Positions 6,904-10,054 of a stretch of 10,054 nt of DNA are shown here, piece after piece (the stretch's first letter is position 1; each line of letters opens with the position of its first letter). The translations under genes were made by a program, and so were the position numbers. Source of the stretch: an uncultured Mediterranea sp. (GTDB lineage: Bacteria > Bacteroidota > Bacteroidia > Bacteroidales > Bacteroidaceae). The stretch covers positions 1 to 10,054 of the forward strand of contig CAMGAL010000054.1 of the NCBI GenBank assembly GCA_946007445.1. Direction: 5' to 3'. The notes below the pieces were generated by a model, which worked only from the letters and a program-made list of their open reading frames with translations, was not told the origin of the DNA and made no database searches.

Positions 6904-8577
6904 TCAATAGAACTTTCCATCCAACACATGATACAACCCGGTGTCGAGCAGGCGGAGTGTAGGAATGACGGGCAAGGCCACAAACGAAAGGGTGATGAAG
7001 GGGTCGATGCCACGACTCACACCCATCTCATGCGCCTGATGCTCAATGCGGGCAATACCTTCGATGGCATCCTGCATGTCCACGGGCGACATCAGGCCGT
7101 AGAAAGGCAAGGCAAACTCGCCCACTACCCGGCCCTCGGAAGCTATGACATAGCCACCACCCAACTCACGCAAGCGATTGCAAGCCACAGCCATGTCCAC
7201 CGCATTGTCGCCTGCGCAGACCACGTTGTGCGAGTCGTGCGACACGCTGGTGGCCACCGCACCGCCCCGGATGCCATAGCCGGCCAACGGACAGAGTGCG
7301 ATGTGGCCGTTCTTGCCGTAGCGTTCGATGGTAGCCAGGCGGTTCAGCCCCTGCCATTCGTCCTCTTTCAGGGGGAGCGGCTCGGTGAGGAGTTGTCCCT
7401 CCAACAGCCGGATGGCCAGGTGACGCGCCTCGGGTTTCAGTTCGATATCCTCCGGCTGCAAGGTGCGGAACCGCACCGAGTTGTCCATGGTCAGTACCTC
7501 GCCCCGGCCGTGTGCCTGCAGCACCTCCTCAGCCGGGCGGCCCTCCTTCAGCACCAGCGAGATTTCGTCGGCCTGCTCGTCGAGTACCACTAGGTCGGCC
7601 ACATAGCCCTCGCGCACATTGCCTCGACCCTCCAGGTGGTAATATTGACAGGGGTTGTAGGAAGCCATGCGGGCCACCTCACCCCACGAGAATCCCATCT
7701 GCAGCGCCATGCGCACGAGGTAGGAGATGTGTCCCTCGCGGGCAATGGTGGCCAAGTGCTTGTCGTCCGTACAGAAGGCAAAGCGAGCGCAGTCCAGTCC
7801 GTGCTCCTTGATGCAGGCCAGCAGGTCGTGTCCGTTGCGGGCGGCGCTACCCTCGCGGATATAGATGTTCATGCCCTTGGCGTAGCGCAGCAGCACCCCC
7901 TTGGCATCGTAGCACTCATGGTCGTTGCTGATGCCCTGTCCCACATAGGCATCCAGCATCTCGTCGGGCATACCGGCCGTATGTCCGTCGATGGGTCGTC
8001 CGCGGAAGAGTTCCAGCTTGGCCATCATCTCCGGCTCGAGAGCCACCACATCGCCGAAGGACATCACCTCGCCCAGTCCCACCACATCGGGCAGGTCGAC
8101 GAACTCACGCATCTGGTCGGCCGTGAAGTGTCCTGCCCCGTTGGTGTCGAGCCTCGTGGCCGGCACACAGGAGGGGATGACCGTGAACACGCTGATGGGC
8201 GCACGCCGTGCCTCCTGCAGGAAGCGGCGCAGCCCCTCGGCTCCGGCCACATTGACCACCTCGTGGGGATCGGCTATCACCGTCGTGGTGCCATGAGGCA
8301 GCACGGCACACCCGAATGCCTCGGGCAGCACCATCGACGACTCGATGTGTACATGGGAGTCGATGAATCCCGCCGTCACCACGCGGTCGGTGCAGTCCAC
8401 CACCCGCTCGGCACACGCCTCCTCTATCTGCGGCGCCACGCGGGCAATGCGTCCACCCACTACCCATACATCCTGACGGCTCACCTCGCCGGTCTCGCCG
8501 TCCACCACACTTCCATTCTTCAATAGCAGCCCCTCGGGCAACCGTTCCATCTTGTCTTTCATACTATTTGGATTCAT
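6904..8577 (-). CDS. ade: Adenine deaminase
   Basis: Seen: 557 residues from the ATG at 8577. Amidohydrolase landmarks: FIDSHVHIESS (71-81) for metal binding, ADPHE (102-106), PSCVPAT (135-141), GLGEVM (167-172), DGHT (197-200), SNDHE (217-221) and CTDDKH (269-274); the C-terminal adenine-deaminase domain is complete, with SVSHDSHN (444-451). Known: the enzyme hydrolyses adenine to hypoxanthine and ammonia in the cytoplasm, a purine salvage step (EC 3.5.4.2). Start: the ATG at 8577 begins one base after the stop of the GNAT gene (TAATATG), suiting translational coupling. A second in-frame ATG at 8562, preceded by AAATAGT just like the GNAT start, is a credible alternative and loses only five residues. 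Last visible gene of the minus-strand operon. Length and motifs show an intact enzyme. Confidence 0.95.
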   Translation of the reverse strand: MNPNSMKDKMERLPEGLLLKNGSVVDGETGEVSRQDVWVVGGRIARVAPQIEEACAERVVDCTDRVVTAGFIDSHVHIESSMVLPEAFGCAVLPHGTTTVIADPHEVVNVAGAEGLRRFLQEARRAPISVFTVIPSCVPATRLDTNGAGHFTADQMREFVDLPDVVGLGEVMSFGDVVALEPEMMAKLELFRGRPIDGHTAGMPDEMLDAYVGQGISNDHECYDAKGVLLRYAKGMNIYIREGSAARNGHDLLACIKEHGLDCARFAFCTDDKHLATIAREGHISYLVRMALQMGFSWGEVARMASYNPCQYYHLEGRGNVREGYVADLVVLDEQADEISLVLKEGRPAEEVLQAHGRGEVLTMDNSVRFRTLQPEDIELKPEARHLAIRLLEGQLLTEPLPLKEDEWQGLNRLATIERYGKNGHIALCPLAGYGIRGGAVATSVSHDSHNVVCAGDNAVDMAVACNRLRELGGGYVIASEGRVVGEFALPFYGLMSPVDMQDAIEGIARIEHQAHEMGVSRGIDPFITLSFVALPVIPTLRLLDTGLYHVLDGKFY

Positions 8578-8578
8578 A

Positions 8579-9508
8579 TTACTGATTCTGTTTCAGATCT
8601 TCGGCCACTTTGTAGCAAAACGACCGCATCTCCGTAATTTTGGGATTCATGTATTTCCAGAAGTGCTCCGCCTGGAGATAAGGCAGACGGTTCTGCTCCA
8701 CGATCTTGTAGGTCACCTGACGCAGGGAGGTGTCCTGCAGCACGAGGTCGAAGAAGCGGAGCATCGGGAGATAGGCCACCCCCGTCTTGCGGTAGCGCAG
8801 CAGGCAGACATGCCCCGTCAGCACGACAGCATCGCCCCGGCGCTGGGTGGTGAGGTAGGCCAACGGCTCATCGCCCAGGTAGGTGACCACCGAGAGCGTC
8901 TCGTCGCAGTCCGACGGGAAGGGTGGAATGTCCAGCGAAACCTGACGCTTCTCCATATCCATCTCCTCCCACTCCTCCTGCAGGCGCAGACGCACGGCCG
9001 GTGGCATCCGGTCGTAGGTGCAGGTCACGGCCCCTCGCCGCTCCCACAGAGTCCGACACACCTCCATGCGGGCGAGCATCTGTTGCAGCTCCCCGCACAG
9101 AGGCTCGCGCAGGGGTTGCAGCATCACCTGCGAGATGAAGCAGCGTATGCCGGTCCTCATCTTCTTCTCCTCGGCATAGCGCCGCAGGAAGCCTTCGGCA
9201 TAGTCGCTGTGGAAGAAGACCGTCATCCAGCACGTCCGCCCCTGCTCGCGGCTGTAGTCCAGGGCGGCATCGAGCAGGCGACGCGACCACCCCTGCCCGC
9301 GATGCTCGGGCGAAACGTAGAGGTACGTGATGTCCCACTCGCAGCCATGCACCTCGCCGAGGAAGGCCACCCCAATGCCGGGAGCCCCCAGCATCAGGCC
9401 TTTTTCGGCTCCAATCATCTGGTACTGAAAGGGGTAGTTAAAGTCAAAGGCTTCGGCTTCCAGCTCTTCGTAGCTGATGGGGCGGATGTGCGGTCTCTCT
9501 TCGTTCAT
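8579..9508 (-). CDS. GNAT-family N-acetyltransferase, probably two-domain
   Basis: Seen: 309 residues. The N-terminal domain (about 8-130) has the acetyl-CoA binding motif A of GNAT enzymes, YVSPEHRGQGWSRRLL (64-79), with the R-G-Q-G-W loop at 70-74, preceded by a beta-strand with DITYLYV. The C-terminal part (about 160-305) has strand-rich segments such as LSVVTYLGDEPLAYLTTQRRGDAVVL (in pieces) that resemble a second, degenerate GNAT fold without a clear acetyl-CoA loop. The tandem arrangement is an inference from this pattern. Known: GNAT proteins transfer acetyl groups to small-molecule, peptide or protein amines; the substrate cannot be read from sequence. Context: start codon one base after the stop of a small GG-leader peptide gene, stop one base before adenine deaminase, so all three are surely one transcript. 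Acting on the peptide is possible but unproven; it may simply be a housekeeping enzyme. Confidence 0.85.
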   Translation of the reverse strand: MNEERPHIRPISYEELEAEAFDFNYPFQYQMIGAEKGLMLGAPGIGVAFLGEVHGCEWDITYLYVSPEHRGQGWSRRLLDAALDYSREQGRTCWMTVFFHSDYAEGFLRRYAEEKKMRTGIRCFISQVMLQPLREPLCGELQQMLARMEVCRTLWERRGAVTCTYDRMPPAVRLRLQEEWEEMDMEKRQVSLDIPPFPSDCDETLSVVTYLGDEPLAYLTTQRRGDAVVLTGHVCLLRYRKTGVAYLPMLRFFDLVLQDTSLRQVTYKIVEQNRLPYLQAEHFWKYMNPKITEMRSFCYKVAEDLKQNQ

Positions 9509-9509
9509 A

Positions 9510-9689
9510 CTATTTTTTGATACACATTAAATGATCCTTATCCCACTTACAACTGCTATTCGAGCAGCTGGACTTGTCCGTAAACTGCTCGCAGCCGGTG
9601 CTGTCGGCTGTTGCTCCCATGTAGCTCTTCAGCAGGCCACCTGCTGCCTGCAGCAACTCTTGATCCGACAATTTCTCCATATTCTCCAT
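9510..9689 (-). CDS. Small double-glycine-leader, four-cysteine peptide (bacteriocin-like or RiPP-like precursor)
   Basis: Seen: 59 codons from ATG at 9689 (a second in-frame ATG at 9680 is possible) to TAG at 9512-9510. Residues 7-18, LSDQELLQAAGG, match the classical double-glycine leader pattern LSxxELxxIxGG except for Ala in place of Ile. Cleavage after Gly18 would release a 41-residue core beginning LLKSYMG, with cysteines at 33, 42, 47 and 56: a symmetric C-x8-C-x4-C-x8-C pattern ending in IKK. Known: such leaders are cut by C39-peptidase ABC exporters, and small GG-leader antibacterial peptides exist in Bacteroidales. Inference: an exported peptide with two disulfides, or a modified natural-product precursor. 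No exporter, modification enzyme or recognisable immunity gene is in the window. It has its own -7 promoter box upstream and is the first gene of the operon with GNAT and ade. I do not recognise a named family; confidence that it is translated is good, function is open. Confidence 0.75.
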   Translation of the reverse strand: MENMEKLSDQELLQAAGGLLKSYMGATADSTGCEQFTDKSSCSNSSCKWDKDHLMCIKK

Positions 9690-9731
9690 AGTTTGATTTC
9701 TGAACGTTCTTAATCTTCGTAAATATGGCTA

Positions 9732-9767
9732 CAAATATAACAAGAATAAAGTGAAATTTCTATCAAA
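9732..9767 (-). promoter_or_regulatory. Bacteroidetes promoter for the peptide-GNAT-ade operon
   Basis: On the minus strand TATATTTG (9739-9732) is an exact TAnnTTTG -7 box, 42 bases upstream of the peptide ATG. A TTTG (9767-9764) lies 24 bases further upstream, somewhat more than the usual 19-21, so the -33 element is weaker. The leader would be roughly 35 bases, AT-rich and without a Shine-Dalgarno site. Confidence 0.6.
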
Positions 9768-9837
9768 CACCTGAAAAAAACGCACGCCCCACCCTCCGCC
9801 GACATTCTCCCCACGCAGCCATCACACTCTCCCTTCG

Positions 9838-9966
9838 CCCTGACTATACCCTGACAACGCCCTGACTAGGCTATAACTCCTATCAGAAGCCATCCATATC
9901 CCATCCAAGACCCGTCAAATATTTTCCCAATCTCCATCCAGTTGTCTATAAGTTTCCGAATCGATA
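9838..9966. other. G-poor, weakly 11-base-phased non-coding stretch
   Basis: No convincing gene. The start shows three 11-base units sharing CCCTGAC (9838-9848, 9849-9859, 9860-9870), and further right TCCATATCCCA and TCCAAGACCCG (9893-9914) again repeat at 11 bases. The plus strand is very poor in G from about 9781 to 9950. The phase is the same as that of the clear 11-base tandem array that follows, which suggests an old, decayed part of the same array. Confidence 0.45.
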
Positions 9967-10054
9967 GACGGAGCATAAACGAACCATGGACGGCTCTTCG
10001 ACGGAACATTGACGGAACATTGACGGAGTGTTGACGGAACATTGACGGAACATT
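9967..10054. repeat. 11-base tandem repeat (GACGGAACATT), continuing beyond the window
   Basis: Five tandem units run from 10000 to the edge: GACGGAACATT twice, GACGGAGTGTT, then GACGGAACATT twice. Three diverged units precede them in the same phase (GACGGAGCATA at 9967, AACGAACCATG at 9978, GACGGCTCTTC at 9989). Copies are most alike at the right, so the true array size is unknown. Every plus-strand frame meets TGA within the array, so it is not coding on that strand. Confidence 0.88.

Noticed and set aside
6775..8526. Plus-strand open frames opposite adenine deaminase
   Set aside because: Antisense shadows of ade with biased composition and no recognisable domain.
8552..9520. Plus-strand open frame of 322 codons opposite the GNAT gene
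   Set aside because: Shadow of the GNAT coding sequence, which has the acetyl-CoA binding motif on the minus strand.
9531..9713. Plus-strand 60-codon open frame overlapping the small peptide
   Set aside because: Antisense to the GG-leader peptide; no plus-strand promoter box, and the minus-strand frame has a leader, conserved-type cysteines and operon spacing.
9866..10054. Minus-strand frame open for 62 codons from the right edge through the 11-base array
   Set aside because: The translation is repeat-derived and then rich in Trp/Gly/Met without a recognisable domain; openness follows from the repeat lacking stops on that strand. The 3' end of a gene from beyond the window cannot be fully excluded.
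9967..10054. CRISPR array at the right end
   Set aside because: Units of 11 bases follow each other directly without spacers, so this is a simple tandem repeat.

Overview
The window looks like chromosomal DNA of a gut-type Bacteroidales bacterium (Bacteroides, Phocaeicola, Prevotella or a relative). The evidence is a set of pectin-degradation genes arranged as in a polysaccharide-utilisation region, promoters with the Bacteroidetes pattern (TTTG at -33, TAnnTTTG at -7), A-rich start regions without clear Shine-Dalgarno sites, and AT-rich spacers. The coding regions are rather GC-rich for Bacteroides itself, so I do not name a species.

Left part (1-6606): a divergent pectin and uronate module. 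On the minus strand, a secreted two-domain enzyme (GH105 unsaturated-uronyl hydrolase fused to a CE8 pectin methylesterase) is followed after 44 bases by the start of a CE12-type rhamnogalacturonan acetylesterase that runs off the window. On the plus strand, a three-gene operon encodes a GatC-type PTS IIC permease without visible IIA or IIB partners, a KduI isomerase with a clear signal peptide, and an ExuT-like MFS hexuronate transporter. Each direction has a recognisable promoter box in the shared 292-base spacer (2403-2694), and the plus-strand operon ends at a strong hairpin. A plausible reading is that esters are removed and unsaturated uronic acids released outside the cytoplasm, the resulting 5-keto-4-deoxyuronate is isomerised there by exported KduI, and the product is imported by the MFS or IIC permease.

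Middle spacer (6607-6903): a convergent junction holding the terminator and an imperfect inverted repeat.

Right part (6904-9689): a compact minus-strand operon, read right to left. It starts with a 59-residue peptide gene that has a double-glycine leader and a symmetric four-cysteine core, continues with a two-part GNAT acetyltransferase, and ends with adenine deaminase. Neighbouring genes are separated by a single base. The peptide is the most novel-looking item here: it is short, easily missed by gene callers, and has the layout of an exported bacteriocin-like or RiPP-like precursor.

Right end (9690-10054): no convincing gene. It holds the promoter of the peptide operon, a G-poor stretch, and an 11-base tandem repeat that continues past the window edge, with weaker 11-base phasing extending further left.
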